Origin: Seohaeicola saemankumensis
GTDB lineage: Bacteria > Pseudomonadota > Alphaproteobacteria > Rhodobacterales > Rhodobacteraceae
NCBI RefSeq assembly: GCF_021021435.1
Contig: NZ_JAINWI010000004.1
Coordinates: 280,702-344,701, forward strand
Direction of reading: 5' to 3'
DNA: 64,000 nucleotides
Position numbers and translations under genes: made by a program. Positions 18,225 through 26,964 of the stretch are shown in pieces. The notes beneath the pieces are model-generated. The model ran no database searches and had not been told where the DNA came from. It saw only the letters and a program-made list of their open reading frames with translations. How positions within the stretch are numbered: position 1 is the stretch's first letter; each line of letters begins with the position of its first letter.

Positions 18225-19676
18225 ATGAGCATTTCCGGTGCCCTTTCCAATGCGCTCAGCGGTCTTACAGCGGCTTCGCGATCTGCGGAGGTGGTCGCGT
18301 CCAACATAGCCAACGCTGCTACCGAAGGATACGCTACACGCTCCGTTTCGCTTTCATCCCGTCAAGGCACGACCGGCGGGGTCCGGATAGACGATATCCA
18401 GCGTTTCGTAGATAAGGCCCTTCTCGCGGAACGCCGGCTAGCCGATGCAGACCATGAACACAGCAAGGCACTGTCTCAGACTTTCAAAAGGGTCGCGGCG
18501 CTTTTTGGTTCCCCGCTTGAGGATTCGTCGCTCGTCATGCGAGCGGCTGTTTTGGAAACGTCACTGGTCGAGGCAGCGAGTCGCCCTGAGTCTCCTGAGA
18601 GACTTGCCGGTGTAGTGTTTAATGCAACCGCTCTTGTTCAGAAGATGAACGAGATATCCGATGGCCTGCAATCAATCAGAACGGAAGCAGACCGCAGCAT
18701 TGCCGATCAGGTGGCGCGGTTGAACCGCGATCTTGAACAGGTGCAACAGATCAATCAAAGGATTGTGTCTTTCGAAGCGCAAGGCGTTGAGACGGCCCCG
18801 CTTCTTGACGAGCGGCAAACTCTTATCAACCGGATCGGACAGATCGTCCCTGTGATTGAAGTGCCCCGCGACCGCGGGGCGATTGCTTTGTTCACCCCGG
18901 GCGGTTCCGTCTTGCTTGACGGTCCCGCAGCGCGGATCGCCTTCGAGCCTGCGAACCAAGTGGCTCCACATATGACGCAGTCAGCGGGGTTTCTCTCGGG
19001 ATTGACCCTGAATTCCGTACCAATCAGCACTGACCGAAGGCTTGGTCCAATGCAGGGTGGAAGCCTTGGTGCCGCATTCCAGATACGGGACGAGGTGGCA
19101 ACGGAGGCCCAAACCCAACTGGATGCTACTGCGCGCGATCTTTTGGAGCGATTTGCTTCGCCAAGCCTTGATCCAACGTTGGTCGTCGGACAGGCGGGGT
19201 TGTTCACCGATGCCGGCACTCCATTCGATCCAGCACAAGAAGTCGGACTTTCTGGACGCATCTCCTTGAACGCAAGCGTAGACCCGTCACAAGGTGGCGC
19301 GCTTTGGCGTCTGAAAGAAGGAATTGCCGCATCTGCGTCGGGAAATGCCGGTGATGGCGCTCTGTTGAACCGTATGCTGGACACTTTGGCTACAGCGCGC
19401 GCCCCGTCTTCTGAGATGTTCAATGCGGGCTCTTTATCTTTTTCCGAATTGACTGCGCGGGTCCTGTCCAATGTCGGTTCTCTGCGCCAGCAAGCCGAGC
19501 AGCATCAAAGTTCGGCGAGTATTCGGGTTTCGGCGCTCCAAATCGCTGAACTCGAGAACGGAGTTGATACCGACGATCAACTCCAAAGGCTAATGCTTAT
19601 CGAGCAGGCATACTCGGCCAATGCCCGCGTCATTCAGACGGTGAATGACATGATCGACAGTTTGTTGAGGATCTGA
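18225..19676 (+). CDS. flgK: flagellar hook-filament junction protein FlgK
   Basis: Hook-associated protein 1, joining hook to filament. 483 aa, exported without a cleaved signal. It opens with a flagellar-rod type sequence (SNALSGLTAASRSAEVVASN) and closes with the HAP1 signature LMLIEQAYSANARVIQTVND. It lies between flgE and flgL, two bases before the latter, so junction proteins and hook are made together. FlgN, its probable chaperone, is encoded near 44.7 kb. Confidence 0.92.
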   Translation: MSISGALSNALSGLTAASRSAEVVASNIANAATEGYATRSVSLSSRQGTTGGVRIDDIQRFVDKALLAERRLADADHEHSKALSQTFKRVAALFGSPLEDSSLVMRAAVLETSLVEAASRPESPERLAGVVFNATALVQKMNEISDGLQSIRTEADRSIADQVARLNRDLEQVQQINQRIVSFEAQGVETAPLLDERQTLINRIGQIVPVIEVPRDRGAIALFTPGGSVLLDGPAARIAFEPANQVAPHMTQSAGFLSGLTLNSVPISTDRRLGPMQGGSLGAAFQIRDEVATEAQTQLDATARDLLERFASPSLDPTLVVGQAGLFTDAGTPFDPAQEVGLSGRISLNASVDPSQGGALWRLKEGIAASASGNAGDGALLNRMLDTLATARAPSSEMFNAGSLSFSELTARVLSNVGSLRQQAEQHQSSASIRVSALQIAELENGVDTDDQLQRLMLIEQAYSANARVIQTVNDMIDSLLRI

Positions 19677-19678
19677 AC

Positions 19679-20689
19679 ATGTCTATGGTTTCATTGGGCG
19701 ACCTCGCGCAATCATTGGTGATGCGCCGCCAAAACCTGCAAATTCGGCAGGACATCACGCGTTTGGCGGAAGAAGTTGCAACCGGACGAACATCAACACT
19801 ATCGAGCCATCTATCAGGTGACTTTTCATTGCTGTCTGATATCGAGCGTGGTCTCGAGGTGCTGAAAGGCTTCAAGACTTCTATTGCCGAAGCGGGCCTT
19901 TTCACGGACGGAATGCAAAAGGTACTGGGGCAAGTACAAGATATCAGCACTGATCTCTCAACCAACATTTTGAGTTTGGCTGACAGCGGCCTGCCGATAC
20001 AGAGCTCGGGGCTGTCGAATACCGGTTCAGACGCCTTGGATCAGATGGTAGCTCTGCTGAATATTCGGATCGCGGGGCGCAGTCTTTTTGCTGGGGATGC
20101 TACAGATCGTCCCGCTTTGGCCAGTGCAGACAACATCATGTCTGAAATCAGAATGGCGATTTCGGGTCTCGACTCGGTGTCCGACATCCAATTGGCTGTG
20201 GCGGCTTGGTTTGATTCTCCATCGGCTGGGTTCGAAGAAACTGCCTATCTGGGTTCTTCTACCGGTCTTTCGCCCTATAGGCTGGATCACGGAGTCAGCG
20301 TGGATCTGGATCTGCGTGCCGATTCCGCTGCGTTGCGCTCTGTCCTCAAACAAATTGCATTGGCTGCGGTGGTGACCGATCCGACAACACCAATTTCTGC
20401 TACAGACCGTCAGGCAATGGCTCGGTCCAGCGCGATTGAACTGATGAATGCGCAAGCGGGCTTGACGGGTTTGCGGGCAGATCTCGGCTTTGCACAAGCG
20501 CGGATTGAGGAAGGTCAGGTCCGGCAAGCAAGCGAGAAAACGTCACTTGAATTGACACGAAACACTCTCCTGTCGGTAGATTCCTACGAGTCAGCGACGA
20601 AACTTGAAGATGCACAGACGCGTCTGGAAAGCCTCTACGCCGTAACCGTCCGTCTCTCGCGCCTTTCGCTTTCGGATTTCATGCGATGA
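19679..20689 (+). CDS. flgL: flagellar hook-filament junction protein FlgL
   Basis: Hook-associated protein 3, a flagellin-like adaptor between FlgK and the filament. 336 aa, with helical flagellin-like ends (MSMVSLGDLAQSLVMRRQN at the start; YAVTVRLSRLSLSDFMR at the end). The stop overlaps the flgI start by 4 bases (ATGA). Recognition rests on the end helices and on position, since FlgL is weakly conserved. Confidence 0.87.
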   Translation: MSMVSLGDLAQSLVMRRQNLQIRQDITRLAEEVATGRTSTLSSHLSGDFSLLSDIERGLEVLKGFKTSIAEAGLFTDGMQKVLGQVQDISTDLSTNILSLADSGLPIQSSGLSNTGSDALDQMVALLNIRIAGRSLFAGDATDRPALASADNIMSEIRMAISGLDSVSDIQLAVAAWFDSPSAGFEETAYLGSSTGLSPYRLDHGVSVDLDLRADSAALRSVLKQIALAAVVTDPTTPISATDRQAMARSSAIELMNAQAGLTGLRADLGFAQARIEEGQVRQASEKTSLELTRNTLLSVDSYESATKLEDAQTRLESLYAVTVRLSRLSLSDFMR

Positions 20690-21804
20690 AGTTGTTCCGG
20701 CTTGTGCCCGCCCCAATCTTGCTTTTGGCAACCTTGTTGCTGCCCGACTTGGCCGGCGCCAATCCTGTCAGAATAAAGGACCTTGTGGAGTTCGACGGTG
20801 TCAGAAACAACGATCTTATCGGATACGGACTTATTGTTGGCCTCAATGGAACCGGCGACGGCATTCGCAATGCCCCTTTCACAGAAGAGATCATGTCAAA
20901 TGTTCTTGAGCGTTTGGGCGCCAATATGGCGGGAGAACAGATTCGCCCGAAAAATGTTGCAGCCGTATTTGTGACTGCCAGCTTGCCACCCTTCTCGCGG
21001 GCGGGGGGGCGGATTGATGTCACGGTTTCCGCAATTGGTGATGCCAAAAGCCTGCTTGGTGGTACATTGATAATGACGCCGCTGACTGCCGCCGACGGGC
21101 AAATCTATGCGGTTGCGCAAGGTACCGTGATTGCTGGCGGTGCGGCAGCAGAGGGTGAAGGGGGCACCATTATCAAAGGTGTGCCGACATCAGGATCAAT
21201 TCCGGCGGGTGCAAATGTCGAGCGCGAGATCGACTTTCAGCTATCCAGTCTTTCTTCGCTTAGGTTGGCCTTGCGTGAACCTGACTTCACGACAGCCGGA
21301 CGGATCGAGAAAGCAATCAACGAGAATTTCAGACGATCTGTCGCCGTTATGCTCGATTCCGGTACTGTGCAGATCGACGTATCTTCAACTCGAATGGCCT
21401 CAACAGCACACGCGCTTGGTCGCATTGAAAACATCATCGTCGAGCCTGCGGGCAAAGCGCGTGTGGTGATTGACCAGAGGTCCGGAACGATTGTCATGGG
21501 CGAAGACGTCCGTATAGCAAGGGTCGCCGTTTCGCAGGGAAATCTGACACTTCGGATACAGGAAGAGCCATTGGCAATACAGCCCAATCCATTCTCGCCG
21601 GGAGAGACTGTCATCGTACCCCGCACGAATGTCAGCATGGAAGAAGACGTAGGAACAGGCTTGGCAGAGATACCGTCCGGAACTTCGCTTTCCGAGGTCA
21701 TTGCCGGCTTGAACGCGCTGGGCGTCGCTCCGCGTGACATGATCGACATACTAAAAAGTATAAAAGCCGCAGGTGCCCTACATGCAGAATTTATTGTCCG
21801 ATAG
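20686..21804 (+). CDS. flgI: flagellar P-ring protein FlgI
   Basis: Forms the P ring around the rod in the peptidoglycan layer. 372 aa with a Sec signal peptide (about residues 1-25, ending in LAGA). The mature protein begins NPVRIKDLVEFDGVRNNDLIG, followed by YGLIVGLNGTGDG, which is diagnostic. It is coupled to flgL by a 4-base overlap and ends the rightward motB operon. The matching L ring gene flgH is at 35.9 kb. Assembly in other species needs FlgA, also in this locus. Confidence 0.95.
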   Translation: MKLFRLVPAPILLLATLLLPDLAGANPVRIKDLVEFDGVRNNDLIGYGLIVGLNGTGDGIRNAPFTEEIMSNVLERLGANMAGEQIRPKNVAAVFVTASLPPFSRAGGRIDVTVSAIGDAKSLLGGTLIMTPLTAADGQIYAVAQGTVIAGGAAAEGEGGTIIKGVPTSGSIPAGANVEREIDFQLSSLSSLRLALREPDFTTAGRIEKAINENFRRSVAVMLDSGTVQIDVSSTRMASTAHALGRIENIIVEPAGKARVVIDQRSGTIVMGEDVRIARVAVSQGNLTLRIQEEPLAIQPNPFSPGETVIVPRTNVSMEEDVGTGLAEIPSGTSLSEVIAGLNALGVAPRDMIDILKSIKAAGALHAEFIVR

Positions 21805-22052
21805 GTGCGTATATACTGCTTTTAAGCAAACAACATTAAATCGAGTTGACATAATGGCAGTAGCCTCTGTGGTTCATGTGCTGTGACCTCAGATGCTCAT
21901 CTGGCTGAGACCAGGTTCGGAGCTTGAGATTGGCGCGGTTGCGCCAACGGATCAATGGCCGATCTGATTTTGAGAAATTTGACCTGGGTGTATGTCCGAA
22001 TTGTAAATACGCGTTTCGAAACTTAAATCTGGATAATACCAGCATTCGTACT
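21805..22052. other. intergenic stretch between convergent flgI and fliP
   Basis: 248 bases between the ends of two convergent operons. I see no firm gene or T-tailed terminator. One plus-strand frame (TTG at 21924 to a stop at 22082) would encode 52 residues with a C-x2-C knuckle (VCPNCKYAF), overlapping the end of fliP; it may be a remnant or chance. The region starts an AT-richer stretch that runs through fliP, fliN and fliH. Confidence 0.3.
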
Positions 22053-22778
22053 TCAAATATAGCTTCGCACAAGTGCCCCTGAGATCAGAGACCATCCGTC
22101 TGCAACCACGAAGAACGCTAGCTTGAATGGCAGTGATACGATTGCTGGAGGTACCATCATCATTCCCATGGACATCAACACCGCAGCAACAACAAGATCG
22201 ATGATCAAAAACGGCAGGAATATCAAAAAACCTATCTGGAAGGCGCGTGAAATCTCGGAAAGAAGAAAACTTGGGATCAGCAGAGACAATGGTGCATCAG
22301 GTCCTGGCGGAATGGGAATAGTGTCCGGTCGCATGGATGCCATTGACATGAACGTATCGACATCCACTTGCACCGCCATAAAGTTCCGAAACGGTAGAAG
22401 TGTTCTTTCAACACCCTCTTCGAGTTCCATACTGTCGTTCAGCAATGGTTGTAGGCCGTTCTCCCATGCAGCAGTGAAAACGGGATCCATTATGAAATAG
22501 GTCAGGAACAGAGCCAGGCTGATGATAAGCATATTTGGTGGAGATTGTTGCATTCCCAATGCCTGACGCAGGATAGAGAACACAGTCACTAGAAAAGGAA
22601 AGCAAGTCACCATGATCGCTATGCCAGGCGCCAAGCTTAGCAGTGTCACAAGTGCAATCAATTGTATGGTTCTAGCTGTCAAAGCCTCTTCATTTACAAT
22701 TGAAAACGGGAGGTCTTGGGCGACAGCCGGATCAACTGAAAGAAACACTAAAACTACTGAATAGAATAGCTGTTGCAT
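22053..22778 (-). CDS. fliP: flagellar export gate protein FliP
   Basis: Core channel subunit of the flagellar type III export gate, in the inner membrane. 241 aa from the ATG at 22778, beginning with a signal peptide (MQQLFYSVVLVFLSVDPAVA) as FliP proteins do. The family segments SLAPGIAIMVTCFPFLVTVFS and SEISRAFQIGFLIFLPF are present, with about four hydrophobic helices. A TTG at 22802 overlapping the fliN stop is an alternative start. The partners fliQ, fliR, flhA and flhB all lie in this window. The gene is AT-richer than most neighbours. Confidence 0.94.
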   Translation of the reverse strand: MQQLFYSVVLVFLSVDPAVAQDLPFSIVNEEALTARTIQLIALVTLLSLAPGIAIMVTCFPFLVTVFSILRQALGMQQSPPNMLIISLALFLTYFIMDPVFTAAWENGLQPLLNDSMELEEGVERTLLPFRNFMAVQVDVDTFMSMASMRPDTIPIPPGPDAPLSLLIPSFLLSEISRAFQIGFLIFLPFLIIDLVVAAVLMSMGMMMVPPAIVSLPFKLAFFVVADGWSLISGALVRSYI

Positions 22779-22798
22779 TCCCGCACCCGACGTCAAGT

Positions 22799-23098
22799 TC
22801 AACTAAAGTCACTTTGCAGGTCAGACACATGTGTAAGCCTTACCGCAAGTTGGCCCTTGTTCTCGCCATCCAACTCCTCCAACTCTCCACGCGCGATTAA
22901 CGTATCGCCGATGTAGAGCTCTACTGGATCATTGACCCCTCGATCTAATGGCAGAACGGTATCGGAGCCCATTAATAACAGATCCCGAATTAGGGGATTT
23001 GCGCGACCAACTGACACTGTTATCTCGATTGGAACATGTGCAAGCAGTGTCGTGTTTTTTACATTTTCGTTGAAGGCGTTCGAATCAATCATATACAT
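22799..23098 (-). CDS. fliN: flagellar switch protein FliN
   Basis: C-ring component for torque and direction switching. 99 aa from the ATG at 23098, which has a good ribosome site (AGGAAAG). It is a single SpoA/FliN domain with HVPIEITVSVGRA, LLLMGSDTVLPLDRGVNDPVE and LYIGDTLIARGELE. The start lies inside the end of fliH. It is short, with almost no N-terminal extension. Its usual C-ring partners FliG and FliM were not recognised in this window. Confidence 0.9.
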   Translation of the reverse strand: MYMIDSNAFNENVKNTTLLAHVPIEITVSVGRANPLIRDLLLMGSDTVLPLDRGVNDPVELYIGDTLIARGELEELDGENKGQLAVRLTHVSDLQSDFS

Positions 23099-23684
23099 TT
23101 TCTTTCCTGCTGCTTGCGTAAAATCCTGCAAGTGATAGGGTCATTTCAGAAAAGAGGGACTCAAGGTTAATACTGCGTTCTTCTTCAGAAAAACGAAGAT
23201 AAACCTGTCCATCGCCTAGAGACGGGTCTTCAATAAAATCAACACAATTACGAATACTCGACTCAACAAGCGGCTCTATTTTTGGTCGATTGGCCGGCGA
23301 AGTAATTAATAAAATTCGAGCGTCATTATATTTTTGCATTATACTGATAATTTCTTCTACTACTCTACTTCCTATTGTGTCAGCAGCTAAAGAAGGCAGT
23401 GTGGATTTGACAAGCGTTGTGAGTAACGGCTTCATCACCTCTAGTACATGGCTGTATGCATCTTGATAGGTGATAGTCATTTCTTGGAGGTTTCTCGCAA
23501 ACTCTGATGAAATATGCGTTTGCTCGGTCAAAAGGGCACTACTCGCATCGTCCCAACCAGCTTGATATCCTTTCTCGAAGGCGCCAAGACGTGCATCCTC
23601 AACCATGTCTTCAGAAAGATAGATATGCGTTTGATCGGTTTGAGCGTGTTCAAAATCTTCAAGAAGTCGGGCTATGGCCATCAC
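23085..23684 (-). CDS. fliH: FliH-like flagellar export ATPase regulator
   Basis: A 199-aa acidic cytoplasmic protein. FliH binds and restrains the export ATPase FliI and links it to the C ring. Features that fit are the AFEKGYQAGWDDA segment near residue 35 (the G-x3-G region of FliH), a central helical part, and a C-terminal domain with VYLRFSEEERSINLESLF. It overlaps the fliF stop by 4 bases and lies between fliF and fliN, where fliG or fliH is normally found. Similarity is weak, so the name rests partly on context. Codon use is AT-rich. Confidence 0.7.
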   Translation of the reverse strand: MMAIARLLEDFEHAQTDQTHIYLSEDMVEDARLGAFEKGYQAGWDDASSALLTEQTHISSEFARNLQEMTITYQDAYSHVLEVMKPLLTTLVKSTLPSLAADTIGSRVVEEIISIMQKYNDARILLITSPANRPKIEPLVESSIRNCVDFIEDPSLGDGQVYLRFSEEERSINLESLFSEMTLSLAGFYASSRKENVYD

Positions 23685-25291
23685 ACTTGCCCTCTTCTGT
23701 CTTCAAGCCAGCCACGAAGAATTTCGACGGTTTCGTCCTGACGTTCGGCAATCAGGAAACGGAGGCGCTCGACCGAGTCGCCGACCACCGAAACATCCTT
23801 GGATTCGAATTTTGCCGGAGTGGGTGCCATTTGTAGACCAATGGGATTGAAATCATCATCTGCTATCTCGCCGGTTAGAGGCGTTAGACTATCGGAGTTC
23901 TCGACTTCCTTGGTTGTAGCGAAACTTGGAGCGGTCATCTCATCGCGGAGACCATTGCCACGTAGGATCGGCCGCAAAACGAACAATCCGAGTATGAGAA
24001 TAACCACGGTCAGTACTGTAAACTGAATCAGTGAAATCGCATCCAGTTGAAGACCTCCTAGTAAGGTCGATGACGACTCTGTTCCTAATGGTTCATTCTG
24101 AAGGAACTCCATAGATTTCAACGTGATGACATCGCCGCGACTTTCATCAAAGCCGACCGCAGATGCCACAAGATCGCGGAGGGTTTCCAGTTCTTCGTCA
24201 GACCTTGGCTCAAACCTTGCTTCACCGCCGGGTTCAGCAAAAGCGACGCCGTTCACAAGGACCGCAACAGTCATCCTTTTGATTGCTCCTGGTAGCTTCA
24301 TCAGTTCGCGGGAGGTTTCCGAGACTTCGTAGTTAACTCTCTCGCGGGATTGGTTGTTCGAACTCCGCGCGCCACTACCGGCTTGCGCATCGCCGTCGGG
24401 AAGATTGGAGGCGACAGTCACCGTGCCACCAGCCATATTTGTGGAACTGTTGTTCTCCTCTTCGGTGTCCGTACTAATAGCAACGCGGCTGTTGGGATCG
24501 AATGACCGCTCTCGTATCGTTTCGGTGTCTGTTTCAGCTGTTATATTCACCTCGACCATTGCGTTTCCAAGACCAACTCTCGCCTCAAGAAGGCGGGTTA
24601 CGCGCTCACGGATCAAGTTGATGCGCTCATCGCCACGCAGGGTTGATCCGTTGGGGTCAAGAGGTGTGATCAGGCCTGATACACTGTCGATGATTGCAAC
24701 ATCATCGGGCTTCAGTGAAGCGACTGCGGCTGAAACAAGGTATCTGATGGCTTGAGCCTGTTCCTGCGTGAGAGCACCATTCAATGTGGTGACCGTGACC
24801 GAGGCAGAGGGTTTTGTCTCGCGCAGAAATGGTGTGCTGCCCGCGCGGGCTATGTGGACGCGCGCTGACTGGATTGCTGGGCTGGTAATGATGGTACGAC
24901 CCAGTTCACCTTCTTTGGCGCGCCAATAGGTGGCATCGAACATCTGTGCTGTCGTGCCGAAGCCAGTGAGGGAATCCAGTAATTCATAGCCTTGAGCATT
25001 GATGGCCGGTAGACCTTCACCCGCGAGCGACATCCGCAAACTGTCGCGCTGAAGCGCGTCCACATAAATCGCAGCGCCGCGGACATCATGCACAACGCTG
25101 CGCTGCTCCAGTGCTTGCAATACTTCACCTGCAGCTCGTGCGTCCAGTCCGGCGTATAACAAAGACATCGACGGCGCCGAGGCCAGTTTGCCCAGCCCTA
25201 GAATCGCCAAGAACATGATCAAAGACACAATACCGACGACAATGCGCTTTCGGAGATCCAGAGCAGACCAAACATTCAGTATTTGTGGCAT
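23681..25291 (-). CDS. fliF: flagellar MS-ring protein FliF
   Basis: Forms the inner-membrane MS ring on which the motor and export gate assemble. 536 aa, with transmembrane helices at about residues 17-37 and 420-440 and two ring-building domains between them (LYAGLDARAAGEVLQAL; EGELGRTIITSPAIQSARVHIA). The cytoplasmic tail ends LIAERQDETVEILRGWLEDR, the segment that normally binds FliG. The ATG at 25291 has a strong ribosome site (GGAGGTGTGA). It heads the leftward operon fliF-fliH-fliN-fliP and is divergent from fliL. Confidence 0.95.
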   Translation of the reverse strand: MPQILNVWSALDLRKRIVVGIVSLIMFLAILGLGKLASAPSMSLLYAGLDARAAGEVLQALEQRSVVHDVRGAAIYVDALQRDSLRMSLAGEGLPAINAQGYELLDSLTGFGTTAQMFDATYWRAKEGELGRTIITSPAIQSARVHIARAGSTPFLRETKPSASVTVTTLNGALTQEQAQAIRYLVSAAVASLKPDDVAIIDSVSGLITPLDPNGSTLRGDERINLIRERVTRLLEARVGLGNAMVEVNITAETDTETIRERSFDPNSRVAISTDTEEENNSSTNMAGGTVTVASNLPDGDAQAGSGARSSNNQSRERVNYEVSETSRELMKLPGAIKRMTVAVLVNGVAFAEPGGEARFEPRSDEELETLRDLVASAVGFDESRGDVITLKSMEFLQNEPLGTESSSTLLGGLQLDAISLIQFTVLTVVILILGLFVLRPILRGNGLRDEMTAPSFATTKEVENSDSLTPLTGEIADDDFNPIGLQMAPTPAKFESKDVSVVGDSVERLRFLIAERQDETVEILRGWLEDRRGQV

Positions 25292-25350
25292 TCACACCTC
25301 CAGGCTATCGGAGAATTTCACTCTCTCCCGCCCTTATAGGGTGACCCTAA

Positions 25351-25365
25351 TTAACAATCGGTTAG
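25351..25365. promoter_or_regulatory. candidate CtrA-type site between fliF and fliL
   Basis: TTAA-CAATCGG-TTAG, one mismatch from TTAA-N7-TTAA, lies in the 121-bp divergent region between fliF and fliL, about 60 bases from each start. One site could serve both operons. Inferred from sequence only. Confidence 0.4.
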
Positions 25366-25412
25366 CTCCTCAGCGGTTAGAAGAGAGCAGTCGAAAATGG
25401 GGAGTTGCAACA

Positions 25413-25895
25413 ATGGCAAGCGCAGAAGCCTCGGCCGATGCAGTTGACGGGAAATCCGCACGTTGGCCTTTGATAGTTGGTGTTCTGCTGGCCTTGGCGG
25501 GTGCCGCAGGTGGGTTTTATCTGGTGTCGGCAGGACTGATTTTGAACGGCGAATCAAAGCCGGTAGCGAAAGCTGCCTCGGACCCTTCTTTACCGGATGT
25601 GCGATTTGTGGCCCTTGACCCCATGTTGATTTCTCTGGGTCCAAAATCGAACAACAGGCATCTGCGTTTTACGGCGCAGTTGGAAGTGCCAAGTGCATCG
25701 CTATCCGAAGTTCAGAAGATCCTGCCAAGGGTCGTAGATGTGCTGAACAGCTACCTTCGTGCTGTCGAAACTGGGGATATTGAAAATCCCGCAATCCTTT
25801 CGAAACTGCGCGCGCAAATGCTGCGACGGATCCAGATCGTCACTGGCGAAGGGCGCGTCCGCGATTTGTTGATCATGGAATTTGTTCTCAACTGA
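25413..25895 (+). CDS. fliL: flagellar basal-body protein FliL
   Basis: Inner-membrane protein that surrounds and stabilises the stator. 160 aa from the ATG at 25413; frame continuation upstream overlaps fliF and is discarded. There is a short cytoplasmic N-terminus, a transmembrane helix at about residues 18-38, and a periplasmic domain with FVALDPMLISLGPKSNNRHLR and ILPRVVDVLNSYLRAVETGD, then ALRAQMLRRIQIV-type helices. It leads the rightward operon to motE and motA. A second FliL-like gene lies at 35.4 kb. Confidence 0.93.
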   Translation: MASAEASADAVDGKSARWPLIVGVLLALAGAAGGFYLVSAGLILNGESKPVAKAASDPSLPDVRFVALDPMLISLGPKSNNRHLRFTAQLEVPSASLSEVQKILPRVVDVLNSYLRAVETGDIENPAILSKLRAQMLRRIQIVTGEGRVRDLLIMEFVLN

Positions 25896-25907
25896 CTGGA
25901 AAGCCTT

Positions 25908-26297
25908 ATGGAAATGATCGCGGATATCTTGCTCGTTGCTGGTGCCTTGGGGGCAGGTTTCTATTGCTTTGTTCTTGCGCGACGCCTTGCCCGCTTCAAT
26001 GACCTTGAGAACGGAATGGGTGGGGCGGTGGCCACCTTGTCCGCGCAGGTCGATGATTTGACTCGCGCACTTTCGATGGCGCAAAAAACGGCGACGGCTT
26101 CTTCAGGCACATTGGAGAGTTTGACGGAGCGTGCCGATAACGTTGCTCGGAAGCTGGAGCTTTTGGTCGCAACAATGCATGATTTACCAACGGACCCATC
26201 CCCAGAACCGACAATATCTGAGTTTGAGAGATCCTCGAAACCTGTGCGGGCGCCGGAGCCAGTATTCATGCGCCATGGAAGCGTAAGCCGCGGGTGA
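25908..26297 (+). CDS. small membrane protein between fliL and motE
   Basis: A 129-aa protein with one N-terminal transmembrane helix (about residues 3-25) and then a predicted coiled coil (about 30-90, ENGMGGAVATLSAQVDDLTRAL), ending in a proline-rich tail. I do not recognise a firm family; it resembles the DUF6468-type proteins found beside fliL and motE in alphaproteobacterial flagellar loci. Its stop overlaps the motE start (TGATG), so its product is probably needed in step with MotE and MotA. The likely place is the cytoplasmic face of the inner membrane at the motor. Confidence 0.6.
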   Translation: MEMIADILLVAGALGAGFYCFVLARRLARFNDLENGMGGAVATLSAQVDDLTRALSMAQKTATASSGTLESLTERADNVARKLELLVATMHDLPTDPSPEPTISEFERSSKPVRAPEPVFMRHGSVSRG

Positions 26298-26893
26298 TGA
26301 TTGTGAAGCCTGTTTCAAGAAAAGAAAGTCTCGGCCATCGAACGCTTGGAGTTCTTTCAATTATTGCTGTGCTTTTGATCAGCTCGGCACTCATGCGTTT
26401 CAGTATTGGCGCGGGCAAGGCATTTGCAAATGCGGATGGCATAGAGTTGGGCAGTGAACCTTCCGAGCAGGAATGCACGTCCCGACCCGAGCTCGCGGGG
26501 TTGCTGGCGGCATTTCAAAGCCGTGAACAAGCGCTTGTCGAGAAAGAAGATCAGATGCGGGCACGCTTGCAGGCGCTTGCTTTCGCCGACCAGGAAGTCG
26601 AGGCCAAACTGGCACGCTTGACGGATGTTGAGGAAAAACTTCGCAATACGATTGCGCTGGCCGATTCCGCTGCGGAGGACGACATTTCGCGGCTTGTTTC
26701 AGTTTACGAAGCGATGAAACCCAAAGATGCAGCACTGCTTTTCGAGGAGATGGCGCCGGAATTTGCGGCTGGCTTTCTGGCCCGCATGCGGCCTGAATCG
26801 GCGGCGGGCGTTCTGAGTGGCTTGAGCCCCGAGGTCGCCTATGCCCTTAGCATCAGACTTGCGGGCCGAAATGCCTTGGTCCCTCAGGATTGA
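26297..26893 (+). CDS. motE: MotE-like motor protein with MgtE_N domain
   Basis: A 198-aa protein with an N-terminal transmembrane helix (about residues 15-35), a coiled coil at about 70-125 (KEDQMRARLQALAFADQEVE), and a C-terminal helical MgtE_N-type domain (EAMKPKDAALLFEEMAPEFAA ... SGLSPEVAYALSIRLAG). This is the layout of MotE, described in rhizobia as a chaperone for a periplasmic motor protein. MgtE_N resembles the middle domain of FliG. A GTG directly before the ATG is an alternative start. It is located between the small coiled-coil protein and motA. Confidence 0.8.
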   Translation: MIVKPVSRKESLGHRTLGVLSIIAVLLISSALMRFSIGAGKAFANADGIELGSEPSEQECTSRPELAGLLAAFQSREQALVEKEDQMRARLQALAFADQEVEAKLARLTDVEEKLRNTIALADSAAEDDISRLVSVYEAMKPKDAALLFEEMAPEFAAGFLARMRPESAAGVLSGLSPEVAYALSIRLAGRNALVPQD

Positions 26894-26964
26894 CCAGTAC
26901 ATTTCGGAGAAAATTAACCTGAGGTCTTTAGTTTTCGAAAAGTGACCTGATCGGAGATTCTAAG

